Positions 24,413 through 36,193 of a stretch of DNA of 64,000 nucleotides are shown one piece after another; positions within the stretch are counted from its first letter, which is position 1; each line of letters opens with the position of its first letter. The stretch comes from Pachypanchax playfairii (lineage: Eukaryota; Chordata; Actinopteri; Cyprinodontiformes; Aplocheilidae). The translations under genes and the position numbers were made by a program. Where the stretch lies: NCBI GenBank assembly GCA_006937955.1, contig SSNP01000025.1:4045686-4109685 (forward strand), given 5' to 3'. Below the pieces are notes generated by a model. It did no database searches. It was not told where the DNA came from and saw only the letters and a list, made by a program, of their open reading frames with translations.

Positions 24413-26752
24413 AGGTGAGAAGTACATGATCAGCATCTGCTTTTCCTAATAGAAGGAACACAGAGATTTGTAGAGAGCTCAATTCTGCATAAAATAAGAT
24501 GATAATCAAACTTTCTCTATTGAATTGGTATGTTATGAGTTGGGTTTTGTCTGAAGCCCTCCTAAAATGTTCTCAAGCAATCCTGTAGTTATAGTAAAAA
24601 AAAAAAAGTAAATAAAAATTCCTTTGGTTGTTTTCAGTGCTAATGAGGTAAGCTTCTGGTATTAAAACCAAAACAAAGCATGATGAGCTGCATCAAAGAC
24701 ACTAAATTTGGCATATATGCATGCTTGTGGAGAAAGCAGTGAAGACTGCAATCACACTGGCTGTGTTTGTTGTCGGTCAAACTCTATAAGCACCTGTAAA
24801 CCTGCCAGGCCATTGCTGACCTTAGCTCTGCCCAACAAGGGACATTTGGAAAACTTCATGCTCATTCACTACAATCTGTGTAACTTTCTGTGGACCATCA
24901 TATAAACAAAATACAGAAAAAGAAAACTTTGCTTTAGTATCGACATAGCATGCTCTGACAATCTCAAAAGTGAATCTCAAGTGCAGCTTTGTGTACAGGT
25001 GTAAGGATTTTTACATCCAGTCTCTTAGCTTTATTGGAAGCTGCATGCTCAAATGTATTATTTTAAGTAAGATGGCATTTTTTGTGTGTGTATTATCATG
25101 GGCCTCTGATGCCTTTAATGCCAGCTTAGATTAGTGGGTCATTCCGGTGATCATGATGGACAAATTCCTTGTATTCTGTAATACCCAATAGATCAATTCA
25201 AAACTGATACTGATTATTTTTTTAATTAACCATTCACCATCTTTTGGCACTTAGCATGACTCATATCGTCCCATATAAAGTACTCTTTGGATATGATCGC
25301 TCTGTGGAAAACTACTAGTTGTTTACCTAAGTGAAAGAAAAAGCAACACTGTACTTGGGTTTAACTAAAAGATTTTGGTGCACTGTGTGGACATTCCCTT
25401 AAGCAGCCCTGAGGGCTAAGCCCCCTGTTTTTCAATCCAAGTGACATACAGTCATGTCAAAATTGAAAGACTGGAATTTTTAATGTAAGCTTGGAAAACA
25501 TTTCTTTAAAGTTAGCTTGATAGGCTCATAGAAGTAGTCTGATTGTGTAAGTTGACAGCATTTTGAGCACCATTATGTTCTCTTTGTGTTGGATTAGGGT
25601 TACTGCACATTAAAATTTGCTTTAGGTCAAAATCTTTCTGTCTTTATTCACCACTTACCAGGACTGGTTACTGACGACACAGAGCAACTGTATCAAATCA
25701 AAACCAGTTTTAAAGATGAAACTTACTAATGCTAATAACAAGAAAGCTGTAGTACAATAGATTTGATTATCCTCTGAACTGATAATTGGTTGTCTCGAAT
25801 GTGAAATGGCACTTCTTTCCACCAACAATGTCCAGATGAAAAGTCTTAATTTTAAGATGTCACTTGACTTAACTGTTTCAGTGTGGTGTGATTGACTTGG
25901 AACATAATAATCTCCTTCATCTCCTCTTCATTCTGCAGCTCACCTTACTTTCTCTCTTATGAGATCTCCTGCAGTCAGTATTTGCAGTCTAATCTAGACT
26001 TGATGCATGTCTCATTAATTGGGTGAGGTAAAGATATTGGATTAAAAGGAGATTAAAGATGATTAGTGGTGCATAATAAGGAGTAACCGGGTGCTTTTCT
26101 GTTCTACTATGTGCTTTAATGTATTTTACTCTGCCCCTCCTTGCTGGCAGAGTCATCTGCCTCAAGGTGCAACTGCTGAAATATACATGAGATGTTGGCT
26201 TACTAAAATAAATAAGATCTGTTAGAAGAAGCTCATAAGCTGTTTAAACAGAGAGCTTTTTGTTACAAAAATGTAACTGATGCCAATTATTACCACGTCA
26301 AATTATCTGACATCCCATACACACATGAACTCAATATGTTGACTATTACGTCTCATTAGGAGTTTCACTGCAATGCCCAAACAAATGCCAACATGAATGT
26401 TACCAAGTAAAACACCCACACATACACTTTTACTCACACACGATGCCCTTGACTGGTCTAAAAAGAGTGTGGGAAGGTCAGAGAATCACTGGAAGATCCC
26501 ATGGGATTCATCCTGCATTCGGGACACCACCTTTGGGAGTCCCATGCCATCTCCATCGCTTTCCCTGCCCTTCCATTCTGTCTTTGCCCCAGTCTCTTAT
26601 TTTTCTTTTACCCTAGTCCACCCCATTTCTAGAAATTATTTCAGGAATATCTTAAACAAATATGGCAAAACACATTAAAATACATAATAGCTTTGATTCA
26701 ACAAATGGTGGTTACCATCTTGGTCAAGTCAATACAGTTTTTCCTACAAAAA

Positions 26753-26755
<3 letters not shown>
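24413..26755. other. intergenic, nothing recognised
   Basis: AT-rich with an A-run near 24596. The 93-codon frame at 26397-26678 has no recognised domain. Confidence 0.6.
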
Positions 26756-26785
<30 letters not shown>

Positions 26786-26834
26786 TGTATGTATGTATGT
26801 ATGTATGTGTATGTATGTATGTATGTATGTATGT
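26756..26834 (+). repeat. (TATG)n microsatellite
   Basis: About 19 tetranucleotide units with one TGTG interruption near 26806. It creates spurious Tyr-Val-Cys-Met frames in the plus strand. Confidence 0.95.
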
Positions 26835-29644
26835 TTTGCTGTCAGGGCATTTTAAGAACTTCTAATAGATTTTTTACCTAAACTTATTAGATTAGAAATG
26901 TAATGTATCAGTTTGGTTCTGACTGGACTGATGAGGCAACAGTTAGCTACAGTATACCAGTTTCAATGTGGATTACTGTTTTTTTTGTCAGACAATTCCG
27001 ATTTCATACTGTTTCATGAGATTACCGTTTGATAAACAATTGGACTGTGTAAATATTGAATTTTTTATTTTTTTTCAACAGAATTCTAGGAGTGCATGCA
27101 GCAGAAATTGGTACTTCTGGTTCAGTTTGTAACATTTCCTCTCAAATTTTCTCAATATTTCTGTCTGAATAAATGTGAAATGGAAAATAGAGAGTGTTCT
27201 GGTATGAATCACAATCAGCTCTTCACAGCCTGCAGTGACTGGTGGCAGTTGATTGCAGATGAAGTAAATCAAGGTTCGACTTAAAACACTCCAAGACCTT
27301 CTGTCAAAATCTGAATTTCTATAAAACCCCATAAATTTGAATCTATACATATGTATTCTAACAGCATATAGTCATAAATATGTTATTATTTTCAAGCAAA
27401 TTTAATTGTAGAGAAAAAAACTTTATCCACTGATGACACCAAGTGACTGTTGTGTCTTGAATTGTTTTATTGGAAGAAATGCAGGAACACTTTGCGACCA
27501 GAGTTTAAATTATCTTAAGTAGTGATTTGGCAGATTTACTGTGATGATCTAAAGTTAGGCCCTTTTATGACTCTGATTCCTTTATGAGTGTATGTATGAG
27601 ACTTACAAAGTCATATCAAGAACTTTTAAAAATGTCAATTATACATGTTTTTGAATTAACATGCCATTTCCATTCCTCAGAGTTTTTAGCCTAGCTCTTT
27701 TTTTTTTTTTTTTTTTTCATTTTTTCCCTCTCTCCCAACAACTCTACTTCAGTCCCAATTTCTTTCTGATTTACAGACTCCTTATGGATTTGGGTCCTTC
27801 CTTTGTTCCTCTCACTGTCCATAAAATAATAATTTTTAAAAAGCCTAAAGGAGGTGACTTAGGATGATAACTCATCCAGACTCATACTTACACAAACACC
27901 AATCTATCTGTCTGTCTCATCCTTTTATCCTCCTTCACCAACCCCATCCCAGATGTGTCCCATCCCAGGAGAGAATCCCCCCCATCAACCCAGAATTATA
28001 AAATTGAATCCCACCATCTTACATCCCAACACCCTCCAGCCCCTTTATGATGAGGGGAAGGCGTGCTGATGAATATGGTGGGGCAGATGTGAATGAGAGG
28101 AGAGCAATTAAAATCGTTTTGCTCTCCTTTTCTTTATAGATCCAGAGGGAAAAAATGGAGGGCAGTGATTGTGCCTGGCAACACAAAAAAGTATGTCTTA
28201 TCTCAATCAGAGAAATCTATTTTGAAGGCTGAATAAAGACAAAAGAACCAGTGGCTTTTATAGGATCCCCATCATAACTAGAATCAAGGACATTTGGTTC
28301 TGTAGAGGACACATTTCTCTGTATGCTGTAGTTTGAGAAATTTTGCCACAAATTCAATATGAGTAGTAAAATGTTTTGAAGTTAATAAATAACTGCAGAG
28401 GTCACACTAAGCCAATATAATGCATGCTGGCATGTAAGAGAGTATACTCACAGATTTATCTTTATCACCAAAACTAGAGTTAGTTATTCAGTTCATTTTA
28501 CATGTGGAATATTCAGTGGTTGTAGTACATAATGCATGTGCAAATGCAAAACTTAACCTGAAATATACCTTGAACTCAGAATGTGTTTTTTGCATTGGGT
28601 TTTACTGCATTGAAAACTGGGAAAAAGTCACAACTGCTCAGGGAAACAGACTTTTTTCAGAATATGCACCTGAAGTAATATCTGCATGGCAGCAGTAGGA
28701 TCTACCAATTTTGGAGGGTGTAGGAGACTCAGGTTACAGATTTGTCAAAAAAAAAAAGGGGGGGGGGGTAATATTCTTCACATGCTTTGTCTACTCCAAT
28801 ATAGCATAGAAGTTAATTCTACAATTCTGTAGTTTAATGTTTTTAAAATTAAAATTGTGATCCTCAAGGCAGGATATTACAAAATAAACATTTTTTTGTG
28901 GAAATGTACATGAAAACTTGTTTCTTTTTCTCTAATCTGAAAATGCAGCTCTCCTCTTAAGGCATAGTGATCTGTGATCATCCCCAAACTCTTCAATCAG
29001 AGCAATCAGTCACAACCAGTGCAATCACCATGTCCAACAAACAGAGCCAAAATGATTGGTTTAGATTGTCAGTGTGCTAGAGTGCAGTTTGAATTTTATT
29101 CCAGTGGCAGAGACTGTTTTCCTTTTTTTCTTTCTCCCTCCTTTTTAATTGATTTTTAGAAAAAAGTAAGGATAGGTTAGAAGTATATAACATTCTTTAA
29201 TTTCTATTTTTTTTTAGAGTGGATCTTGAGGCACTTTTGTCTTTAGTCCAACTTTTAGATACATTATTTAGTCAAAAGCTTGGTCACACTACATGATTAT
29301 TACTTAGTATTGCCTCCTCTGCCATGTATCACAGATTCTATATATTGCTCTTTTGATGTCAGTCAACAAATGCATAAACTTTCTGTGTTTATATCTGAAT
29401 ACAAAACAGAAAATCATATTGTGCCTTCAAACAGTCACTGTTTTAGGTCACTGGTCACAACACAGCCAACATCTTTTATCAGTCTACATCTGTGATTTTG
29501 ATTAAGGTTGATTTAAGCCAGAGACATTGCTAAAGTTATAGCATCCCAAACTTTTGAAATTACAGAACTCAGTAACTTTTTTCCAAAAGGTAAGCTGCAA
29601 AAAAACGTAATGTTTTATAGAAACAGAAGTGTAGGCCTGGGAAG
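26835..29644. other. intergenic, no gene recognised
   Basis: Contains a T-run at 27699-27718 and an abrupt A-run to G-run junction at 28747-28767. A moderately GC-rich patch lies at 27890-28060. No gene recognised. Confidence 0.6.
29640..29644. repeat. left target-site duplication of the solo LTR
   Basis: GGAAG immediately before TGTCA; identical to 30134-30138. Confidence 0.75.
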
Positions 29645-30133
29645 TGTCAGGACTTGGGGTTTTGGGTCGTGTTATTATGTTCTGTATTCTGGGGTGTTTG
29701 GGTATCTGTGATTTCTTGTTGTATTTCCCTGTCATTTAGTGCAGCCTTATTTTGCCCCCAGTCTAGTTTCCTGTTATGCTTTTATTTTGTTACCGACTGT
29801 GCTTCCTGTATCTCCTCTGTTGTCGTTAGGTCTCTTGATTTGTATAGCATTTTACTTCCTGGGTCATCTTTCTTCCTGTGTTCAGTGTTTTTTCCACCCA
29901 GGTGTTTGTAGTTTTCTTATCAGTTCAGTTTGTATTTAAATGGATTTTCATCAGTTTGTCTTTGTTCGGGGAATATGTTCGATACCCACTGGACTGGTCT
30001 TCTTCTCGTTTTGCCCCCTCCAATTGTAAGTTCCTTTTTGCTTGTACCTATTAAACAAGTTGTTTTGCACCCCATTCTGTTGTCCGCTCCCTGTGTTTGG
30101 GTCCTACCTACTGACCAACCCCGCATTATGACA
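29645..30133 (+). mobile_element. solo LTR of an LTR retrotransposon, with 5-bp target duplication
   Basis: The 489-bp block starts TGTCAGGACTTGG and ends GCATTATGACA, so it has TG...CA termini within a short inverted repeat TGTCA/TGACA. It is flanked on both sides by GGAAG (29640-29644 and 30134-30138), a perfect 5-bp target duplication. Inside are a TATA-like TATTTAAA at 29933-29940 and a poly(A) hexamer ATTAAA at 30050-30055, about 115 bp apart, consistent with U3-R-U5 order on the plus strand. No gag or pol coding sequence lies on either side, so it looks like a recombination-derived solo LTR. The intact duplication suggests a fairly recent insertion. The superfamily (gypsy or endogenous retrovirus type) cannot be told from the LTR alone. 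Open frames inside it are incidental. Confidence 0.75.
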
Positions 30134-30138
30134 GGAAG
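30134..30138. repeat. right target-site duplication of the solo LTR
   Basis: GGAAG immediately after TGACA; identical to 29640-29644. Confidence 0.75.
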
Positions 30139-33100
30139 TTGAAATTGTTGTAGACTGAACCTGATTAAAACTAGCTTAACAAATAACTAGACAAAAAGCC
30201 AGACAAAATAAGTTACGTTTTAAGTCCTTAAATCTATTGAACAGTTAGATATTTTACTGCATAATAAAATTGTGAGCATGTACTGATGCCCTCAAAATAA
30301 CAATTAGAACTGGCAAATTACTAAAGTTATCAAACTGACCTTTAGAGAACAAGAAACTCTGCTCCAGTACCCATAAAGTGGAACAACACACTCATCAACA
30401 TACAGTATGAAGCAACTAAACAACAACAACAGCTTGGTTACACCTTGTCATTTGTTTATAATGTTATTGAGAGAGAAGGAGGGACACAAACAGTCTGGTG
30501 TCAAAGCAGGACTTCTTGTAGCTATGATGTCATGAACAAATGGGATGTAAAAGTCTAAATTGAACTCGACATTTTTCACAAAATCCCATTAAATGAAAGC
30601 AATAAGTTATTTTGTTTTTGTAATAAGACAAACAACAGCTAGCCCACATGTTCGACTACACTTTATAAAATCTCTAAAATTAATGCATGCTTCTTTTTCT
30701 AGCATCATATATGAACAAGACATGGCCCCTGTTATACATTTTTTCAGAAGACTTTTTATAGCCCTACTAATGATGAAGGTTCCAATGTTATGAAGGCGCA
30801 AAGGACGCCCTGTCCTATGTAGCATGCCATGCTATGTCCCTTCGTTCTCTCCACACAAAAAAAACAATCCCACCTCCCTCCCAGTGGGGGACTGGTGCCA
30901 TACAGTGATGAATAGTCAGATATGAAACAGGAGGATGTGCAATGTAGGGTGAGCTCCTGGGGTTGTTGTCTTTGTGTGCATGTGTGTTTATTCATTTGTG
31001 TGCTAGTGTGAGCATGCACAAGTGCCCTGAAGCACTGGAGGGGGGTTTACTGGGTGAAGACTGCTCTCCAGTGAGGAGTGGTGTTGGTAGGGTATGGTAG
31101 GTGTGATGAGGAGTCCATATTCCTGCTACAGTTTGATATATGGGTTGTCCATACTCCCTCATGCACCTGTTCTCTTTGCCTATTTTGTCTTTGTCTTGCA
31201 CACAATGATGCACACACACTCACACAAGCACCCCCTGCACCCCCACACAGAGACATGGTGTAGATAATCAACTCATTTGTTATGGTACAGTTAGATTATT
31301 GTATGAACATATGCACGATGATGAACTGCACTGCAGCAGAGCGACAACCTTGTTCTGCAGAACTGCAAAGTCGTACACAAAGACAAGAACGGAGTAATAA
31401 ATGATAGTATGCCGGAGTTCAATGACTTTGGGGTCAAAGGAAGTTGAGGCGATGTCTTAGTGTAACACTGAGGAGGAGGTCATACGGCTTATTTTTTGGT
31501 TTTACTGTAGTTTCTTCCTCATTGTTCTAAATGGGCATGTAAGATAGAAATGAACAGGTTATTTAAAGACCTTGAGGTGTTTAAAGTCACTATTAACTCA
31601 AAATACCCCTACCTGACCCCTCCAAAAAGTAAAAAAAGAAACACAAAGACACAACCACTTTTTTAGGGCTTCCTAGTTTTCTAAAAATTTTATCGGTTGA
31701 ACAGTTTAAATTCTTGGAGGAAAATAGATTGCAGTGTAAATCCATCTCATGCTAGAAGAAATCAAGCATCAAAATCTTTTCTTTTCGCCAAACTTGAAAT
31801 AATGTATATTGAAATAAGAAGTCAGTTCAGTTATACAGTTCAGTTAACCTCAAGAAAAAACACAATAAACTTTATTACGTTTAAACATTATATTTAACAT
31901 CATTTTCAACTCATAAATCTGACAAAGTGTTTTTCATAACTCGTGTCAAAGAAAGTCATTATCTGTGTGGATGTGTAATCAGCAGGTGAAAGTAAAAACA
32001 GTAAGTGAGAATGAAATGTAAAAAAAACAAAAAACAAATCCAATTCTATTACTGGTTCAGATAAGAGATGAACTTCTGCCTCTAGAACTTTCTTACCTTT
32101 TCAAACTGAAACACCCACAATTCTTCATGTAATTACCTCGGCAAAGGATGTTATGATTTTGCCAGTTTGTTTGTTAGTTAGCCATATAATGAAAAAGGTT
32201 AAGAATGGATTTTGATTAAAATTTTAGAAAAAGTCAGAAATGACCTGAGGAACAAAGGATTAGATGTTGAGGGGATCAGGCTGTTTTTAACATATATGCA
32301 TGTGACTCCTCAATGAATGGTCCAGGTGCTTGATAAAAAAATGGGGTAATTTTTGATGAAAACCATGCTATGGGGAAACTGAAGAATTTAGCGGAGGTCT
32401 GCGTTCTCCAAGTGCTTTTCTCATTTCCTATGTATTGTCTATGTGCAGGGACAAATAAATAAATAAATAAAAAACAAAAAAAAACAACAAGAATTAACAT
32501 GGTGTTTGTTAGTTGCAATAAAAAAAAAGTTGGATGGTGTCATATTGCCCCAGGGAAACAGAAAACAAAAAAGTCTACGAAGCACTTTTAGTTTTTTCTA
32601 ATATCTCTTTAAGATTGTCACAAACCTGTTGAGTAAGAAAATGAAGTAGAACTATAACAGCTGCAGCGGTCTAGACCTTTGAGCAGACAATACCTGGATT
32701 GCCTTCATGTTCAAATTTTAATAAGTTTTTGTTTTTATGATTTTTGTATGTGTTTTGAAAAAAAATACATTTGACTAAGACAGTACATTTCCTTTTCTTA
32801 TTTTGAACTCATAAATCTGATTCTATCAACAATGTTTCCACACTTATAAATTAATATATTTTGTTCTGTTTTAGATCCTTATCTTTCATTTTCTGTGTGG
32901 CATCCCTAGCTAGTTTTGACGATTATCAAACTCTGTTTTTCCCCTTGAATTTTTGTTCTTCGTTTCCTGTAATGACATCATTGTTTTTTGTGTTTTTGAT
33001 GTGTTGTGTTAATTTATATATTAAGTTAATCATTTTTTAGACACTTACCTCCTAAATTTAGTCCTGTGTGGGATCTTGCTACAATCTTAATAGACAACTT

Positions 33101-35008
33101 TATGAATTCTGCCCAGCAAAGAACAGGCACTGACAAATTCTGTCAAGCTATTATTAATAATTTTATTTGTTTTAGCCACTGAAGTTGTTTACCACTGTCC
33201 AGTGCTAGCTGAGAAACCACACATATTATATAACAGCACAGTATCCCTTAGCATATGTAAAACACTGCTGAGCTGAGTGTAAGAAGAACTTACAATATGT
33301 TCACTGGTGGATCACTAGTTTTATAGAATTGCAGTCTCAGTTCACATTAAGACAATCCTAATTCACATTTTAACATGAATTTGTAGCCCTGTGAATACAT
33401 AGTGACTGTGGAGGATCATTTCACCTCCAAAACAAGTTCATGTCATTAACTGCAATTACAATTTTTGTATTGTTTATGTCAACATAAGATGTATTAGTAA
33501 CATTCAACCAATAACAAACAGCTTGTTATGAAAAAGTAAAAAAAAAAGAAAAATCACTGAATCACAATATTATATTATTAACTGAAAAAAGTCACTTTTA
33601 CTCCCCAAAGTTGGTCCAATTGAAACTTGCGCTCATGACTTTGTGCTGTTGTGTATAATGATGCATAAAAGCACCAATGATGCAATAAAAAACAGCAAAA
33701 AATAAAAACACATAAAGCATGAGTTTCTTTGTAACTATACCAGCAGCTTTTTCAGGAAGACTGCTCAGGTGGAAGGAGTTTCAACAGGAGTGGTGATTGA
33801 AGTGCTATATATACACACACATTTCTTTTTTCTCCCACTACAGATTCCTTTAAACCACTACTTTCTGGCCTGGAACAGTTTACAGCAGTTTGTCTAACTT
33901 TTAAGAACACCCCACATGCTTCTTGTCCCCCTTCTCCTTCAATCACCCCTGCCTATCTCCCTCGTCTTCTACAACACTGTATTGAAACAGCAGGAATGCA
34001 CCCCCAAAGCCTTTTCATCTTCCTTCTCTCTCATCTGCTTCTCTTGTGTAACGACCTCAATCTGTCTGTCTCTGTTAGCTTTCGTCTGCGACAATAATTC
34101 TGTAATACACTCAAGTGGGAAAACCTTGTTGTGGCATCTTTCCACTGCTCTGAGCTGATTCACTGTGTTCATCTGCAGAGCTGTTTATCACAAGCAATAT
34201 TGCCATCAGAATAAGTAAAATGGATGTGAAACAGCTCAGAAACATCATGTGAAGTATATGTAAGCATTTATGCAATGTATGTGCATCTGCATCTGAAGAA
34301 GCACCCTGGATATTTTCTGTCTGTGTGTGTGTGTATGTGTTTACCCAAGTGTCTAAGATTCAGCTGGCCTCACAGCACACCTAAAAGAAACAAAACAGAG
34401 CAGATCTGTGCTATCATCCCCAGGCAGGCCACTGCTCTCTGTCTCTGTGCTCCGTTACCTGTTGGTCCTCATATAATTACAGCAGCCACCCTCATCCATC
34501 ACACTATTGTTGTGGTGTAAACCAGGCCCATTCTTTCTCTGGCTCAGCAGTGTTACATAAAGAAACAATAACAAAGTCTAAAACAAGCACCATCCACCAA
34601 AGAAGGGGGTGGTTGGGGGGGGCAACAACACAGACAAAAAAAATGGAGGAGGTGAATAATCTTACACACACACACACAATTATTACATCTGGGTATGGCA
34701 AAATTCTATTTTTCTTTCTTATGTGGTTCTCTCAGTTAAACAACAAAGAGAATACATATTCAAAATTATTCTTTTAAAACCGTTTTACCTTAGAAAGACT
34801 GATTTTCTGCTCTTGAACAAAAAGTTGGAGACTTATTTTGTTATACTTTGATAAAAAAAAAGACAGATAAGATCTGGGGGTGCTGGATTTGTTAACCAGC
34901 TGTTTCAGGGGGCAATAGTATGACAACAGGGGATTAAATATTTAAACATCCCAAGTTTCATGGCAGTTTTTGCACTGTTTCTACAAAACATAAAAAAAAT
35001 ACATCTAT
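30139..35008. other. intergenic, no gene recognised
   Basis: AT-rich, with less AT-rich patches at 30780-31260, 33830-34130 and 34330-34640 that contain CA runs (for example 34662-34678) and short overlapping frames on both strands. None of the frames resembles a known protein. Confidence 0.55.
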
Positions 35009-35584
35009 TTAAAGGGGTGCTTCCATTAAAAACAGTTTTTCTGAGGTTTCTGTTGAATATTTTAGCTCTACAGGTGTTCTTACCTTCATAGTGGGTGTGA
35101 AAACAGGTCAACAACTTCTCTTACTACGCAGGTGGAGATAACACCCGAGTTCTCCCAGGTCCAAACAGCCTGTATCTGTTTCGCCACAACTCCTTTTGTT
35201 CATTAATATTCGGCAGCTGCCGCAATTGAAACCACGCCTAGCATGCTGCTGGCTGAAAGCTGTTAGCATAAGACGTAGCAAACAGGAAGACAGAACGTCT
35301 GCTTTTGCCATGCGCAGCGGGGCAGGAAACAGTATACCTTGTTCTGATAGGCTAGTTTTTTAGCCAATCTGAGTCCAGCAAATTTGAATAATGAATATGA
35401 ATGAGCTGCTGCTCGAGGCCTGACAGAAGGAGCTGGAACCACCCGAAATTTAATGCAGACAGATTGAAAGATCTGTTAATTAGTGTTTCCTAACGTTTTT
35501 TAGATATAAAATGTTTCATATTACTGGTTAATACTTAAGAAATAACCACAAAATCCTGAAATTTGTATGAAATGGCCCCTTTAA
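35009..35584. mobile_element. piggyBac-like non-autonomous element (MITE) flanked by TTAA
   Basis: TTAA at 35009-35012 is followed by AGGGGTGCTTCCATT, and the other end reads AATGGCCCCT followed by TTAA at 35581-35584. The ends therefore form an imperfect inverted repeat (AGGGGTGCTTCCATT against AGGGGCCATTTCATA) inside a duplicated TTAA, the target signature of piggyBac-superfamily elements. The 568-bp interior is more GC-rich than the flanks and has no transposase frame, so it would depend on enzymes supplied elsewhere. The orientation is arbitrary. Confidence 0.75.
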
Positions 35585-35955
35585 GTTATTTTTTTTTTTT
35601 AAGTCTAACATACAGTAATTCCAATGTGTTTTTATGTGAATTTATAAGAATCTCCACAGGGTAAACCTGCTTCAAGTTCTGACTGCAATACAGACCTGGA
35701 GATGATCTTGATTACTCAAGACAGCGGTCAGAATTCATCGGGGTGTAACATCCAGCAGCACATGTGGTATTAGGTAAAAACACTTTAATTGATCAACAAA
35801 ACTTCAGTTGTTCAGAAGTCTACCAGATGTGTGGTGGTGCATACATTAACATGAGAAGGCAGATGGTTAAAAACAAAAAGGATTTGGTCCGTTTTTTTAA
35901 TTAAGATTGTGTTTTACAACCTTCTTAACTTAGATGACATCAATAAAATCAGCAT
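35585..35955. other. intergenic, nothing recognised
   Basis: Short stretch between the TTAA element and the SINE-like repeat. No feature seen. Confidence 0.6.
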
Positions 35956-36193
35956 GTCCATCCATCCATCCATCCATCCATCCATCCATCCATCCATCCA
36001 TCCATCCATCCATCTTCCTATTCAGGGTTCCAGGGAGATGGTGCTCTAGTGGTTATTGGGCGAGAGGTGGGGTTACTCCTTGACAGGTCACCAGTCCATC
36101 ACATGGCCACATATAGACAAACAACCATTCACACACACACTCCCAACTTGGGACAATTTAAAGCTGGCAATTCACCTCAAACATATTTTTTGG
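35956..36193 (-). repeat. teleost SINE-like repeat, 3' half, inverted, with (CATC)n tail
   Basis: The 58-bp (CATC)n run at 35957-36014 is the GGATGGAT tail on the minus strand. The minus strand then has, in reverse order from the other end, CCAAAAAATATGTTTGAGG, an AAATTGTCCC box, a GTGGCCATGTGATGGACTGG box and CCCTGAATAGGAA. These correspond block by block to the copies at 6867-7068 and 44244-44442. Confidence 0.8.

Noticed and set aside
26662..26881. Overlapping Met-Tyr-Val-Cys repeat frames
   Set aside because: Direct translation of the TATG microsatellite.
29654..30142. Several 66-85-codon frames on both strands
   Set aside because: All lie within the solo LTR and are incidental to it.
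35108..35311. 67-codon minus-strand frame inside the GC-richer block
   Set aside because: Lies in the interior of the TTAA-bounded MITE and has no transposase motif.
35957..36014. CRISPR-like regular repeat
   Set aside because: It is an uninterrupted CATC tetranucleotide run at the tail of a SINE-like element, without spacers.
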